Positions 33,727 through 43,911 of a DNA stretch of 64,000 nucleotides are shown here, in pieces; the first letter of the stretch is position 1, and the number at the start of each line of letters is the position of its first letter. The DNA comes from Pseudomonadota bacterium (GTDB taxonomy: Bacteria; Pseudomonadota; Alphaproteobacteria; Rhodospirillales; Magnetospirillaceae): positions 1-64,000 of the forward strand of contig JAJYTF010000008.1 in NCBI GenBank assembly GCA_021793155.1, in the 5' to 3' direction. Under the pieces are notes generated by a model. It did not search any database, was not told where the DNA came from, and saw nothing but the letters and a program-made list of their open reading frames with translations. The position numbers and the translations under genes are program-made.

Positions 33727-35277
33727 TCAGGGCGCTAAGGCCCCCAGGACCGCGGCGCCGGCCTGAATGGCGGCCCGGCGATGGTAGAAATTCAGCGCCC
33801 TCAGACCGCCCAGTTCCTCGCCGCCACCGGCGCGGCCTGGGCCGCCATGCAGCGATTGCGGCATCACATTGCCATGTCCGGTGTGACTGGCGGCAACGTC
33901 GGGGCTGACCACATGAACGCGGCCATGGCAATCCGCCAACTCCAGTGCTGCGGCGGCCAAAGCCCCGCTGTCGCTGCCATAGAGCGAGGTGACCAGCGAG
34001 CCCTGCCCGCGCCGGACCAGCCCGAGCGCGTGATCCCTATTGCGATAGGGCAGCAGCGTCGCCACCGGGCCAAACACCTCGACATCGTGGATGCGGTCCG
34101 CGCGGTCGCCATCCCGGCAGCCCAGCAAGGTGGGCCCGGCGCAGCAGGCCACCGCTGGATCGGCGTCGATCAGCGCGTGACCGGCACCATCGTGCAGCAG
34201 CTCGGCTTGCTGCCGCAGATGGACCAGTCCGTCGTGGAAGCCGGTCAGCTGGGTCCGGCTGGCCAGCGCTCCCATGCGGACGCTTTCGTTGCGTGGGTTG
34301 CCGACCGTGACCGCCGCCAGCCGGGCCGAAATGGACTCGGCGGCCGCGTCGAATAACTCCTGCGGCACGAAAATGCGGCGGATCGCCGTGCATTTCTGGC
34401 CAGATTTGACGGTCATCTCGCGCACCACCTCCTTGACCAGCAGGTCGAAGGCCTGGCTGCCGGCAGCTTCGCCAGGCAGCAGCAATGCCGCGTTGAGGCT
34501 GTCTGCCTCGACATTCAGGCGGACCGAACGGCGCGTGATCGCCGCATGCGAACGGATCAGCGCCGCCGTCTCGGCGGAACCGGTGAACGACAACACGTCG
34601 AAAGGCTGCAGGGCATCCAGCAGTCCTGTGGGGCTGCCGCACAGGACCGACAGGGCGCCGGCCGGCAGCACCCCTGCATCGATCACGTCCTTGACCATCC
34701 GCTGAGCGAGCCAGGCGGTGGCTGTGGCCGGCTTGGCTACGACCGGCACGCCTGACAGAAGCGCCGGTGCGGCCTTTTCCCAAAGGCCCCAGGCGGGGAA
34801 ATTGAAGGCGTTGATGAACAGCGCCAAGCCTCGCGACGGCACCTGGACGTGCCGGCTGCCGAACGAGCCGTCCTTAGCCAGCGGCTGGGCTTCCCCGTCG
34901 GCCAAGGCGTGGTGGTCGCCCAAGGCGGCGCCCAATTTGCCATAGGTCGAGACGGTATAAATCGCCCCCTCGATGTCGACCGCCGAGTCGTTCTTGACCG
35001 TGCCGCTGTTGGCGCAGGCGATCTCGTAATAGGCGTCGCGGTTGGATTGCAGCAGCTTGGCGACCTGGGACAGCAATTCGCCGCGTTGGCGATAGGTCAG
35101 GCTGCGCAGTGCCCCGCCGCCCTGATCGCGCGCGAAGGCGAATCCGGCGTTCAGGTCGAGGCCGGTGGAATCGACACGGACCAATTCGGTTCCCAGCACC
35201 GGATCGAACAGGCCCGAGCCGCTGTCGCGGCCGGCGACCCATTTGCCGCCGAGGTGATTGAGAAGGAGGTCGGTCAT
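33727..35277 (-). CDS. boxD: 3,4-dehydroadipyl-CoA semialdehyde dehydrogenase
   Basis: A 516-residue aldehyde dehydrogenase-fold enzyme that oxidises the ring-opened semialdehyde to 3,4-didehydroadipyl-CoA. The catalytic Cys lies in VKSGQKCTAIRRIFVP, with NVEADSLNAALL providing the Glu-type segment. It is related to the N-terminal domain of PaaZ but lacks the hydratase domain, as BoxD does. It is divergent from boxC across a 260-base control region. Confidence 0.9.
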   Translation of the reverse strand: MTDLLLNHLGGKWVAGRDSGSGLFDPVLGTELVRVDSTGLDLNAGFAFARDQGGGALRSLTYRQRGELLSQVAKLLQSNRDAYYEIACANSGTVKNDSAVDIEGAIYTVSTYGKLGAALGDHHALADGEAQPLAKDGSFGSRHVQVPSRGLALFINAFNFPAWGLWEKAAPALLSGVPVVAKPATATAWLAQRMVKDVIDAGVLPAGALSVLCGSPTGLLDALQPFDVLSFTGSAETAALIRSHAAITRRSVRLNVEADSLNAALLLPGEAAGSQAFDLLVKEVVREMTVKSGQKCTAIRRIFVPQELFDAAAESISARLAAVTVGNPRNESVRMGALASRTQLTGFHDGLVHLRQQAELLHDGAGHALIDADPAVACCAGPTLLGCRDGDRADRIHDVEVFGPVATLLPYRNRDHALGLVRRGQGSLVTSLYGSDSGALAAAALELADCHGRVHVVSPDVAASHTGHGNVMPQSLHGGPGRAGGGEELGGLRALNFYHRRAAIQAGAAVLGALAP

Positions 35278-35348
35278 GGGTGTGTCCTTGTCAGTGACCG
35301 GCTTCGGGCCTGGTCGATCCGCTCTGCCACGATATGGCGCGCGTATGC

Positions 35349-35377
35349 ATATTAGAGTCGGTCAAATATGCCGTCAA
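35349..35377 (-). promoter_or_regulatory. Predicted boxD promoter
   Basis: On the minus strand TTGACG (35377-35372), 17 bases, TAATAT (35354-35349). The first operator-like motif (35377-35390) abuts the -35 box. Confidence 0.5.
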
Positions 35378-35510
35378 GCAATATAGTGCAGTTCCGTTGC
35401 GCTTGCCGCTAGTGGGGCGAAGGTGTGGTGATCCGAAAAATATGCATTAAAATGCATTATGTGCTTGACGGAGGAGGGCGACGCAATATGATGTGTGGCA
35501 ATAAAGTGCA
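35377..35510. promoter_or_regulatory. Three candidate BoxR operators in the boxD-boxC control region
   Basis: NGCA-N6-TGCA occurs at 35377-35390 (AGCA-ATATAG-TGCA), 35443-35456 (TGCA-TTAAAA-TGCA) and 35497-35510 (GGCA-ATAAAG-TGCA). The first and third share GCAATA-A/T-AGTGCA. They bracket both predicted promoters, a layout expected for repression. Confidence 0.6.
35465..35492 (+). promoter_or_regulatory. Predicted boxC promoter
   Basis: TTGACG (35465-35470), 16 bases, TATGAT (35487-35492). The third operator-like motif (35497-35510) covers the expected start point. Confidence 0.6.
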
Positions 35511-35537
35511 TCGTACTCACCTTTCAGGGAGAGCGCC

Positions 35538-37196
35538 GTGAGCCATTCGCCCCGAGTCGACTATCAAACCAACCCGTCGATCTACCGGCATTGGGCGCTG
35601 AGTTTTGACGGGCCAGTCGCCACTCTGACCGCCGACTTCGACGAGAACGGCGGTTTGCGGCCGGGCTATAAACTCAAGCTCAACAGCTACGACCTCGGCG
35701 TGGACATCGAGCTCAACGATGCGATCAACCGCATCCGGTTCGAGCATCCCGAAGTGCGGACCGTGGTGATGACCAGCGCCAAGGAAAAGGTCTTCTGCTC
35801 GGGGGCCAATATCTTCATGCTGGGCGTGAGCAGCCATGCCTGGAAGGTGAATTTCTGCAAATTCACCAATGAAACCCGTAATGGCCTGGAAGACTCGTCG
35901 AAGCATAGCGGGCTGAAGTTCCTTGCTGCATTGAACGGCGTCTGTGCCGGCGGCGGCTACGAACTGGCGCTGGCTTGCGACGAGATCATTCTGGTGGATG
36001 ACCGATCGAGCGCCGTCAGCCTGCCCGAGGTGCCGTTGCTGGGGGTTCTTCCCGGCACCGGCGGCCTGACCCGGCTCACCGACAAGCGGCATGTGCGGCA
36101 CGACCTGGCCGACATCTTTTGCACCACCACCGAAGGTGTGCGCGGCCAGAAGGCCAAGAGTTGGGGCTTGGTCGATGATATCGCCAAGCCGGCCGAGTTC
36201 TCCGCCCGCATTCGCACGCGGGCCCTGCAATTGGCGGCTGGGAGTGACCGCCCGGCCGGAGCCAAGGGGGTGGCGCTCACCGCGATTGGCCGTCGCATCG
36301 AAGACGACGCGCTGCATTATTCCAATGTTACGGTGGCGATCGACCGGGCCAAGCGGATCGCCACCTTCACCGTCAAAGCCCCACAGGGGGCGCAGCCGGA
36401 CGGCATCGCCGCCATCGAAGCGGCGGGCGCCAACTGGTACCCGCTGGCCCTGGCGCGCGAGTTGGAAGACGCCATCCTGTCGATGCGGACCAACGAACTC
36501 GATATCGGTGTCTGGCTGATCAAGACCGAAGGCGAGGCCGAGGCGGTGCTGGCCATGGACGCGACCCTGCTGGCCCACCAGGGCCATTGGCTGGTGCGCG
36601 AGACGATCGGCTATCTGCGCCGCACCTTCAGCCGCTTCGACCTGTCGTCGCGCAGTCTGTTCGCGCTGATCGAGCCCGGCTCGTGCTTCGCCGGCACCTT
36701 CCTGGAATTGGCCCTGCTGTGCGACCGCAGCTATCACCTGGCCTTGCCGGACGATGCGGCCCGAGCGCCGACGATCACCGTGGGCGAGGCCAATTTCGGC
36801 CTGTATCCGATGGCCACCGGTCAGAGTCGGCTGGAGCGCCGCTTTTACGGCGAGCATTCGCCGCTCGAAGCGGTGCGCGCCAAGGCCGGCCAGCCGCTGG
36901 ATGCGGATGCGGCTTTCGCCCTCGGCCTGGTTACCAGCAATCCCGACGACATCGATTGGCCGGACGAGACCCGTATCGCCATCGAGGAGCGCCTGTCCAT
37001 GAGCCCCGACGCGCTGACCGGGATGGAGGCCAATCTGCGGTTCAACGGCCAGGAAAACATGATCACTCGCATCTTCGGTCGGCTTACCGCCTGGCAGAAC
37101 TGGATCTTCCAGCGCCCGAACGCGGTCGGCGAGAAGGGTGCGCTCAAGGTTTACGGCAAGGGCGACAAGGCGGCGTTCGACTGGAACCGCGTGTGA
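35538..37196 (+). CDS. boxC: 2,3-epoxybenzoyl-CoA dihydrolase
   Basis: A 552-residue enzyme that opens the epoxide ring of 2,3-epoxybenzoyl-CoA, releasing formate. It has an N-terminal crotonase domain (about 30-260; EKVFCSGANIFML, ALNGVCAGGGYELALACDEI, LPEVPLLGVLPGTGGLTRLTDKR) followed by a second crotonase-like half (to 550), as in Azoarcus BoxC. GTG start with GGGAGAG upstream. It is first gene of the boxCBA operon. Confidence 0.93.
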   Translation: MSHSPRVDYQTNPSIYRHWALSFDGPVATLTADFDENGGLRPGYKLKLNSYDLGVDIELNDAINRIRFEHPEVRTVVMTSAKEKVFCSGANIFMLGVSSHAWKVNFCKFTNETRNGLEDSSKHSGLKFLAALNGVCAGGGYELALACDEIILVDDRSSAVSLPEVPLLGVLPGTGGLTRLTDKRHVRHDLADIFCTTTEGVRGQKAKSWGLVDDIAKPAEFSARIRTRALQLAAGSDRPAGAKGVALTAIGRRIEDDALHYSNVTVAIDRAKRIATFTVKAPQGAQPDGIAAIEAAGANWYPLALARELEDAILSMRTNELDIGVWLIKTEGEAEAVLAMDATLLAHQGHWLVRETIGYLRRTFSRFDLSSRSLFALIEPGSCFAGTFLELALLCDRSYHLALPDDAARAPTITVGEANFGLYPMATGQSRLERRFYGEHSPLEAVRAKAGQPLDADAAFALGLVTSNPDDIDWPDETRIAIEERLSMSPDALTGMEANLRFNGQENMITRIFGRLTAWQNWIFQRPNAVGEKGALKVYGKGDKAAFDWNRV

Positions 37197-37242
37197 ACGA
37201 CCCGGCCTGTCCCATTGCAATGGAATTTCTACGGAGACTGTG

Positions 37243-38670
37243 ATGTCCGCGATCGATTACGGCGAGAAGATCCCCAACAACGTCAATTTGAGCGAAGACC
37301 GTACCCTGCAGCGCGCCTTGGAGCAGTGGCAGCCCCGCTATCTGGACTGGTGGGACGACATGGGGCCCGATGGCAGCCGGGATCTCGACGTCTATCTGCG
37401 CACCGCAGTCAGCGTCGATCCCTCCGGTTGGGCACAGTTCGGCTACGTCAAGATGCCCGAATACCGCTGGGGCATCTTCCTCAATCCGGCCGAAAAGGAT
37501 CGCAAGATCCATTTCGGCGAGCATAAGGGCGAGGATGCCTGGCAGGATGTGCCCGGCGAATACCGCGCCAATCTACGCCGGATCATTGTCACCCAGGGCG
37601 ACACCGAACCTGCCTCGGTCGAGCAGCAGCGCCATCTCGGGCGGACTGCGCCCAGCCTCTATGACCTGCGCAACCTGTTCCAGGTCAACGTTGAAGAAGG
37701 CCGGCATTTGTGGGCGATGGTCTACCTGCTGCACAAATATTTTGGTCGTGACGGCCGCGAGGAGGGCGAGGCCCTGCTCGAGCGCCGTAGCGGCCAGCAG
37801 GACAATCCGCGGATCCTGCAGGCCTTCAACGAAGAGACGCCGGACTGGCTATCCTTTTTCATGTTCACCTATTTCACCGATCGCGACGGCAAGTTCCAGC
37901 TTTGCGCCCTCGCCGAAAGCTCGTTCGATCCGCTGGCGCGCACCACCAGGTTCATGCTGACCGAGGAAGCGCATCATATGTTCGTCGGCGAGAGCGGCGT
38001 TTCGCGGGTGATCCAGCGCACCTGCCAGGTGATGCGGGAGCTGAAGACCGACGATCCCGCGTTGCTGAGGGCTGCCGGCGTCATCGACCTGCCCACCATC
38101 CAGCGTTACCTGAACTTCCATTTCAGCGTCACCATCGACCTGTTCGGCGCCGACGAGTCGAGCAATGCGGCGATTTTCTACAACACCGGCCTCAAGGGGC
38201 GATTCGAGGAAGGGAAGCGTGACGACGACCATCAGCTGAAGGGTGTCGGCTACAAGGTGCTGCAGCCACGTGGCAATCGGCTGGTGGAGGCGGAGGTCCC
38301 GATGCTCAACGCGCTCAATGAAGTGCTGCGCGACGACTACATCAGGGACAGCATTGCCGGCGTCGAGCGCTGGAACAAGGTGATCGAGAAGGCTGGCATC
38401 GCCTTCCGGCTGCGTGCGCCGCACAAGGCCTTCCACCGCAACATCGGTTCTCTGGCCGGAGTCAAGGTGTCGCCGGAAGGACAGGTGGTGTCCGAAGGCG
38501 AGTGGGCGGCCAAGGTGGACCAATGGCTGCCCTCGGCGTCGGATCGGGTCTTTGTCGCCAGCCTGATGGGACGCGTCGCCGAGCCCGGCAAGTTCGCCAA
38601 TTGGATCGCGCCGCCGGCCATGGGCATCAACCGCCAGCCGGTGGACTTCCGGTATGTCCGGTTCAACTGA
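37243..38670 (+). CDS. boxB: Benzoyl-CoA 2,3-epoxidase, diiron oxygenase subunit
   Basis: A 475-residue diiron monooxygenase component. The ligand helix [14 protein letters not shown] gives the Glu-x2-His motif, preceded by [17 protein letters not shown], and [21 protein letters not shown] gives the second Glu-x2-His motif. I start it at ATG 37243 (ACGGAG upstream; protein [13 protein letters not shown]); the open frame begins inside boxC. It epoxidises benzoyl-CoA with electrons from BoxA. It is 46 bases after boxC. Confidence 0.94.
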   Translation: MSAIDYGEKIPNNVNLSEDRTLQRALEQWQPRYLDWWDDMGPDGSRDLDVYLRTAVSVDPSGWAQFGYVKMPEYRWGIFLNPAEKDRKIHFGEHKGEDAWQDVPGEYRANLRRIIVTQGDTEPASVEQQRHLGRTAPSLYDLRNLFQVNVEEGRHLWAMVYLLHKYFGRDGREEGEALLERRSGQQDNPRILQAFNEETPDWLSFFMFTYFTDRDGKFQLCALAESSFDPLARTTRFMLTEEAHHMFVGESGVSRVIQRTCQVMRELKTDDPALLRAAGVIDLPTIQRYLNFHFSVTIDLFGADESSNAAIFYNTGLKGRFEEGKRDDDHQLKGVGYKVLQPRGNRLVEAEVPMLNALNEVLRDDYIRDSIAGVERWNKVIEKAGIAFRLRAPHKAFHRNIGSLAGVKVSPEGQVVSEGEWAAKVDQWLPSASDRVFVASLMGRVAEPGKFANWIAPPAMGINRQPVDFRYVRFN

Positions 38671-38716
38671 ACCCGTTGCGGAGCCGCCCCGCGGTCCGAG
38701 GCTGGGGAGAGAAGTC

Positions 38717-39997
38717 ATGGATCAGCCTGCAGCATCGGTGATCAAGCAGCATCTGATCGACCCGGAGATTTGCATCCGCTGCAACACCTGCGAGTCGACC
38801 TGCCCCGTCGGCGCGATCACCCACGACTCGCGGAACTACGTGGTCGACCCCGACAAATGCAAGGCCTGCATGGCCTGCATCCCGCCATGCCCGACCGGGA
38901 GCATCGACAACTGGCGGACGATGCCGCGTGCCAGGGCGTACAGCGTGGTCGAGCAGCTGGGGTGGGACGCGCTGCCTCCGGAACTTTCCGCCCGGCAGTT
39001 GACCGAGGCCGGCGAGGCCGCTGCCGCGGCGGCAGTCCGCCAGTCGGAGACATCGTCCCAGCCGGCCGTCGCCCCGGGTGCGGAGACCTTCAGCAGTGCC
39101 GCGTTTTCGGCGGTGGTCCCGCCGTGGTCTGCCGCCCACCCGTTCACCAGCCTGTACGGCCCCAAGGCCGCGGAAGCCAGCGTCACGGCCACGGTGGCCG
39201 GCAATGTACGGGTGACCGAAGCAGGCAAGGACTACGACACCCACCACATCGTGCTGGATTTCGGCACGATGCCGTTTCCCGTGCTCGAGGGACAGAGCAT
39301 CGGCATCATTCCGCCCGGCACCGATGACAGCGGGCGCCCGCACCACCCCCGTCAATACAGTCTGGCCAGCCCGCGCAATGGCGAGCGCCCGGGCTATAAC
39401 AACGTGTCGCTCACCGTGAAGCGCGTGCTGGAGGACCACCAGGGCAGCCCGGTGCGTGGTCTGGCCAGCAACTACCTGTGCGATCTCGAAGTCGGTGACA
39501 AGGTCCAGGTGGTCGGGCCGTTCGGCACCACCTTCCTGATGCCCAACCATCCGAAAAGCCACATCGTGATGATCTGCACCGGCACCGGCAGCGCTCCCAT
39601 GCGGGCAATGACCGAATGGCGGCGGCGCCTGCGCCACAGCGGCAAGTTCGAGGGCGGCAAGCTGCTGCTGTTCTTCGGCGCGCGCAGCAAGGAGGAACTG
39701 CCCTATTTCGGCCCGCTGCAAAGCCTGCCCAAGGACTTCATCGATATCAACCTGGCATTCAGCCGCATCCCGGGGGCGCCCAGGCGCTATGTTCAGGATC
39801 TGATCCGGACTCGCGCCGCCGACGTCGCGCCGCTGCTGGCCGACCCGAACGCCTATTTCTACGTCTGCGGGCTGAAGGCGATGGAAGAAGGCGTCCTATT
39901 GGCGCTGCGCGACGTCGCGGAAGGGGCCGGGCTGAACTGGGACGCGGTCGCCAAGGCGCTCAAGCGCGACGGGCGTCTGCACCTGGAAACCTATTAA
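38717..39997 (+). CDS. boxA: Benzoyl-CoA epoxidase reductase component
   Basis: A 426-residue reductase: two 4Fe-4S motifs at the N-terminus ([14 protein letters not shown] about 17-30, [14 protein letters not shown] about 47-60), a linker, then a ferredoxin-NADP reductase module with RQYSLAS (FAD), [11 protein letters not shown] (NADPH) and the C-terminal LHLETY. It passes electrons from NADPH to BoxB. The ATG at 38717 has GGGGAGAG upstream. Confidence 0.94.
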   Translation: MDQPAASVIKQHLIDPEICIRCNTCESTCPVGAITHDSRNYVVDPDKCKACMACIPPCPTGSIDNWRTMPRARAYSVVEQLGWDALPPELSARQLTEAGEAAAAAAVRQSETSSQPAVAPGAETFSSAAFSAVVPPWSAAHPFTSLYGPKAAEASVTATVAGNVRVTEAGKDYDTHHIVLDFGTMPFPVLEGQSIGIIPPGTDDSGRPHHPRQYSLASPRNGERPGYNNVSLTVKRVLEDHQGSPVRGLASNYLCDLEVGDKVQVVGPFGTTFLMPNHPKSHIVMICTGTGSAPMRAMTEWRRRLRHSGKFEGGKLLLFFGARSKEELPYFGPLQSLPKDFIDINLAFSRIPGAPRRYVQDLIRTRAADVAPLLADPNAYFYVCGLKAMEEGVLLALRDVAEGAGLNWDAVAKALKRDGRLHLETY

Positions 39998-40007
39998 GGG
40001 GTCGCCG

Positions 40008-40805
40008 GTGATGAGCGTCTGGCAAACCCTGGCGGTCAGTCGTCCATTGCCGGCGGTGGCGTGGGTGGTGATGTCGCGCCCGGCGGTGTTCAACGCCTTT
40101 GACGAGTTGATGATCACCGAGTTGGATGCCGTCTTCGCCATGCTGGAGGCCGACGCCCAAATCCGGGTGATCGTGTTGGCCGGTGAGGGCCGGCATTTCA
40201 GTGCCGGCGCCGATCTGCAATGGATGCAGCGGGCGAGCGCCGCCACGGTCGAGTGGAACCTCGAGGATGCGCGGCGTTTCGCCGCCATGCTGGCGCGTAT
40301 TGAAGCCTGCTCCAAGCCGACCGTCGCCCGAGTGCAGGGCGCCGCGTTGGGCGGCGGCGTCGGTCTGCTCTGCGCCTGCGACATCGCCATTGCCGCCGAA
40401 AACTCCAGCTTCGCCGTCAGCGAGGCGAAATTCGGCATTCTGCCGGCGGTCATCGGGCCCTATCTGGGCAATGCGGTCGGGCGGCGCCAGGCGCGGCGTC
40501 TGGCACTGACCGCCACCCATATCGATGCGGCCGAGGCGCTGGCCATCGGGCTGGTGCAGCAGTTGGTGCCAGCCGACCAGCTTGACGGCGCGGTGGAGAG
40601 GGTGGTGACGGAGTTGCTGGCCGGCGGGCCGAACGCCCAGCGGGAGATCAAGCAGCTGTTCGGCCAGTTGGGCACCGGGCCGATCACCCCGGAAGTGCGC
40701 GAGCTTACCGCCCGGACCATCGCCCGTGTCCGCGGCACCGATGAGGCGCGCGAGGGCTTTTCCGCCTTCCTCGGTAAACGTTCGGCCAACTGGATTTCGT
40801 CATGA
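40008..40805 (+). CDS. Enoyl-CoA hydratase/isomerase
   Basis: A 265-residue crotonase: GEGRHFSAGADLQWM (oxyanion loop), VQGAALGGGVGLLCACDIAIAAENSSFAVSEAKFGI with a catalytic Glu. It probably hydrates the dehydroadipyl-CoA formed by BoxD. It lies 10 bases after boxA and overlaps the next gene by 4 bases. Closer sub-assignment (PaaF-like or methylglutaconyl-like) cannot be made. Confidence 0.85.
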   Translation: MMSVWQTLAVSRPLPAVAWVVMSRPAVFNAFDELMITELDAVFAMLEADAQIRVIVLAGEGRHFSAGADLQWMQRASAATVEWNLEDARRFAAMLARIEACSKPTVARVQGAALGGGVGLLCACDIAIAAENSSFAVSEAKFGILPAVIGPYLGNAVGRRQARRLALTATHIDAAEALAIGLVQQLVPADQLDGAVERVVTELLAGGPNAQREIKQLFGQLGTGPITPEVRELTARTIARVRGTDEAREGFSAFLGKRSANWISS

Positions 40806-42334
40806 CGCCGATCCTTTCCCAGTGTCCTCTGCTGGTGGTGGGGGCCGGCATCATGGGTAGCGGGATTGCCCAGGTCGCCGCGCAGGCCGGGCACCCGGTG
40901 CTGCTTTTCGACATGCGCGACGGCGCCGCCGCGGAGGCGCGGGCCAGACTGGCCGCGACGTTGGACGGGCTGGCCGCCAAGGGCAAACTGACGGCCGAGG
41001 CGGCTCAGGCGGCGATGTCGCGGATTCGCCCCATCGGCACGCTGGCCGAGGCCCGGGATGCCAGATTGGTGGTGGAGGCCATCGTCGAGCGGATCGAGGC
41101 CAAGCGCGAGCTGTTCCGCCAACTCGAAGAGCTGGTCGCGGCCGACGCCGTGTTTGCCAGCAACACTTCGTCGATCAGCATCACGGCGATGGCCAACGGG
41201 CTCAAGCACCCCGGCCGGCTGGTTGGCATGCATTTTTTCAATCCGGTGCCGGTGATGAAGCTGGTGGAAGTGATCAGCGGCCTGTCCACCGAGCCTGTCG
41301 TCGCCGAAGCAGTGTTCCAACTGAGCCTGGCCTGGGGCAAGGCGCCGGTGCATGCCCGGAGCACGCCGGGATTCATCGTCAACCGTATCGCCCGGCCCTA
41401 TTACGCCGAAGCGCTGGCTCTGTTGCAGGAGCGGGCCGCCGAGCCGCAGGTGCTCGACGCCTGCTTCCGAGCAGCGGGTTTCCGCATGGGGCCGTGCGAA
41501 CTGATGGACCTGATCGGCCACGACACCAACTTCGCCGTCACCTCCTCGGTCTACGAGGCCAACTTCTACGACAAGCGTTACATGCCCTCGCTGGTGCAAC
41601 GTGAACTTGTCGATGGCGGGCTGCTGGGGCGAAAGAGCGGCCGCGGCTTCTACACCTATCCCGCCGGAGTGCCGGCGCTACCCGCGCCACCCTGCGAAAG
41701 GCCGGCACCGGCGCTGCGAGTCACCGTTCACGGCCAGGACGCCATCGGCGACATGCTGGAGGAGGCGGCGGGTTCGGCACTGGCGCCGATGGGGCAAATC
41801 CCGGCTCGCCAACGGGACGACGGCTGGACGGGCCTGGACATCGACGGCGCACGGCTTGTCCTGACCGAGGGGGCGCCCGCCTTTGAAGTCGCCGCGGTCA
41901 TGGGCGTCGCCGATCTCGCGGTGTTCGACCGTCCTGCCGCGTTGTCCGGGTCGGCCGACCGATCGCTGGCCTATGCGGTCAACGCGGGCGCTGGCGCCGG
42001 CTGGCGGGCCCAGGCCCCGGCATGGCTGCGGCTTCTGGGCTTCCTGCCATTGCCGGTGGCCGACACGCCGGGACTGGTGGTGGCCCGCACGCTGGCCATG
42101 CTGATCAACGAGGCGGCCGACGCCGTCCTGCAAGGGGTGTGCACACCCGAGGCGGCCGATGCGGCGATGCGGCTGGGTGTGAATTACCCTGCCGGCCCGT
42201 TCGAATGGCTGCAGGCATGGAGCGGGCCCGGCGTGGCCCGTGTCGTAGATGCGTTGGATTCTGCCTATCGCGGCGAGCGGTATCGGCTTAGTCCCTGGCT
42301 GCGCCGGGCGGATCATCGGGCGTCAGTCCCTTGA
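40802..42334 (+). CDS. 3-hydroxyacyl-CoA dehydrogenase (3-hydroxyadipyl-CoA type)
   Basis: A 510-residue dehydrogenase of the PaaH/PaaC type. NAD-binding GAGIMGSGIAQVAAQAGHPVLLFD is at the start, followed by catalytic HFFNPVPVMKLVEV, and two C-terminal helical domains (the second from about 385, ADTPGLVVARTLAMLINEAADAV). It would oxidise 3-hydroxyadipyl-CoA to 3-oxoadipyl-CoA. It is translationally coupled to the hydratase (ATGA). The thiolase that completes the route is not in the window. Confidence 0.88.
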   Translation: MTPILSQCPLLVVGAGIMGSGIAQVAAQAGHPVLLFDMRDGAAAEARARLAATLDGLAAKGKLTAEAAQAAMSRIRPIGTLAEARDARLVVEAIVERIEAKRELFRQLEELVAADAVFASNTSSISITAMANGLKHPGRLVGMHFFNPVPVMKLVEVISGLSTEPVVAEAVFQLSLAWGKAPVHARSTPGFIVNRIARPYYAEALALLQERAAEPQVLDACFRAAGFRMGPCELMDLIGHDTNFAVTSSVYEANFYDKRYMPSLVQRELVDGGLLGRKSGRGFYTYPAGVPALPAPPCERPAPALRVTVHGQDAIGDMLEEAAGSALAPMGQIPARQRDDGWTGLDIDGARLVLTEGAPAFEVAAVMGVADLAVFDRPAALSGSADRSLAYAVNAGAGAGWRAQAPAWLRLLGFLPLPVADTPGLVVARTLAMLINEAADAVLQGVCTPEAADAAMRLGVNYPAGPFEWLQAWSGPGVARVVDALDSAYRGERYRLSPWLRRADHRASVP

Positions 42335-42410
42335 CCCCGACTATGCCCTGTGCACGATGGGCATCGACGTCGCCGAGGCATCGCGGGTGTGGAATATAAA
42401 GGGAGAGGAC

Positions 42411-43181
42411 ATGAACAAGCAGGTGGCAGTCGGGCCGGAATTCGTCGTCGTGCAGGGGGTTCGGCTGGAAATGCGGGAGTGGGCCGGGCAGGGCACTCCC
42501 ATCCTGATGCTTCACGAAGGCCTGGGCTCGGTCGCCATGTGGCGGGACTTTCCCGGCCGTCTGGCGACGGCGACCGGACGGCGGGTGATCGCCTGGTCCC
42601 GGCGCGGATACGGCCTGTCCGAGCCGCTGCCGTTGCCGCGCGACCCCGACTACATGCATCGTGAAGCGGGTGCGGTTCCGGAGCTGATGGACTGCCTGGA
42701 GCTCGATCAAGCCGTGCTTTTCGGCCATAGCGACGGTGCGTCGATCGCCCTGATCGCCGCCGCCCGGTATCCTGCGCGGGTTGCCGGGCTGATTCTCGAA
42801 GCGCCGCATGTCATTGTCGAACAGGTGACCGTCGACAGCATTGCTGAGGCCAGGACGACCTATCGGACCACCGATCTGGGCCGGCGCCTTGGCCGCTATC
42901 ATGCCGACGCCGATCACGCGTTCTGGCGGTGGAACGACATCTGGCTCGATCCACGCTTCCGCGACTGGAACATTGAAGACCTGCTGCCCGCCGTCGAGGC
43001 CCCGGCCATGCTGATCCAAGGTCTGGACGACGAGTACGGGACGCTGGACCAGTTGGACCGTATCGAAGCCGTCCTGCCGCATACCAGCCGGCTGGTCTTG
43101 GCCGACTGCGCCCACTCTCCGCACCGCGATCAGCCGCAGGCGGTGCTGAGCGCCGCGGCATCCTTCCTTGAACATTTATGA
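42411..43181 (+). CDS. Alpha/beta hydrolase
   Basis: A 256-residue hydrolase with catalytic Ser in LFGHSDGAS (about 104-112), Asp in IQGLDDEYG and His in ADCAHSPHRDQ. The ATG at 42411 follows GGGAGAGG. It is downstream in the box operon direction, so it may act on a lactone or CoA-ester side product of the pathway; the substrate is unknown. Confidence 0.82.
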   Translation: MNKQVAVGPEFVVVQGVRLEMREWAGQGTPILMLHEGLGSVAMWRDFPGRLATATGRRVIAWSRRGYGLSEPLPLPRDPDYMHREAGAVPELMDCLELDQAVLFGHSDGASIALIAAARYPARVAGLILEAPHVIVEQVTVDSIAEARTTYRTTDLGRRLGRYHADADHAFWRWNDIWLDPRFRDWNIEDLLPAVEAPAMLIQGLDDEYGTLDQLDRIEAVLPHTSRLVLADCAHSPHRDQPQAVLSAAASFLEHL

Positions 43182-43248
43182 TGCAAAGCGGAATTGTTTC
43201 CTGGATAAAGTGTATCGGAATGATGCCAGCCCGACCGGGAGACCCGAT

Positions 43249-43911
43249 ATGATCGATCCTGCCTATCTGCGGCCTGCCCGCTATGTCGAAAGCGACGCTC
43301 CCGAGGTGGTCGCCTTTGCCATGGCTGCGGCCGGAGAAACCCAGGATCCGACGGCACGGGCGATCAAGCTCTATTATGCCGTTCGCGATCAGGTTCTCTA
43401 CGACCCCTATCAGATCTACTCGCAGCGCGAAGTGTATTCCGGCCGCACGGCGCTGTTGCGTGGCCGCGGTTATTGCGTGGCCAAGGCCGCCTTGCTGGCG
43501 GCGTGCTGCAGGGCCACGGGAATTCCCGCCCGGCTTGGCTTCGCCGATGTGCGCAACCACTTGGCGACGCCGCGGCTGCTTGAGGTGAACGGCGGCGACG
43601 TGTTCTTTTGGCATGCCTATGCCGATCTGTGGCTGGAGGGAAAATTCGTCAAGGCGACGCCGGCGTTCAATCTTTCGTTATGCGAGCGTTTTGGCGTCCT
43701 GCCGCTGGAATTCGACGGCCGTACCGACTCGATTTTTCATCCCTACGACCGGCAAGACCGCCGTCATATGGAATACGTCCGGTACCTCGATACCTACGCG
43801 GACGTCCCGGTGGAGGACATCCAGGCCACGTTCCGCCACCACTGCCCGCGACTGATGGAAGACTGGTTCTCGGGCGGCGACTTTGGCGCAGAGGCGGAAC
43901 GCTCGGCCTGA
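43249..43911 (+). CDS. Transglutaminase-like cysteine-protease-fold protein
   Basis: A 220-residue protein with a transglutaminase-like core: Cys in RGRGYCVAKAALLAACCRATGIPARLGF, His in FFWHAYADLWLEGKFVKATPAF. The ATG at 43249 has GGGAG upstream; a longer frame starts at 43168 without better support. It is the last gene in the box direction. Members of this family occur near aromatic degradation genes, but the role is unknown. Confidence 0.75.
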   Translation: MIDPAYLRPARYVESDAPEVVAFAMAAAGETQDPTARAIKLYYAVRDQVLYDPYQIYSQREVYSGRTALLRGRGYCVAKAALLAACCRATGIPARLGFADVRNHLATPRLLEVNGGDVFFWHAYADLWLEGKFVKATPAFNLSLCERFGVLPLEFDGRTDSIFHPYDRQDRRHMEYVRYLDTYADVPVEDIQATFRHHCPRLMEDWFSGGDFGAEAERSA

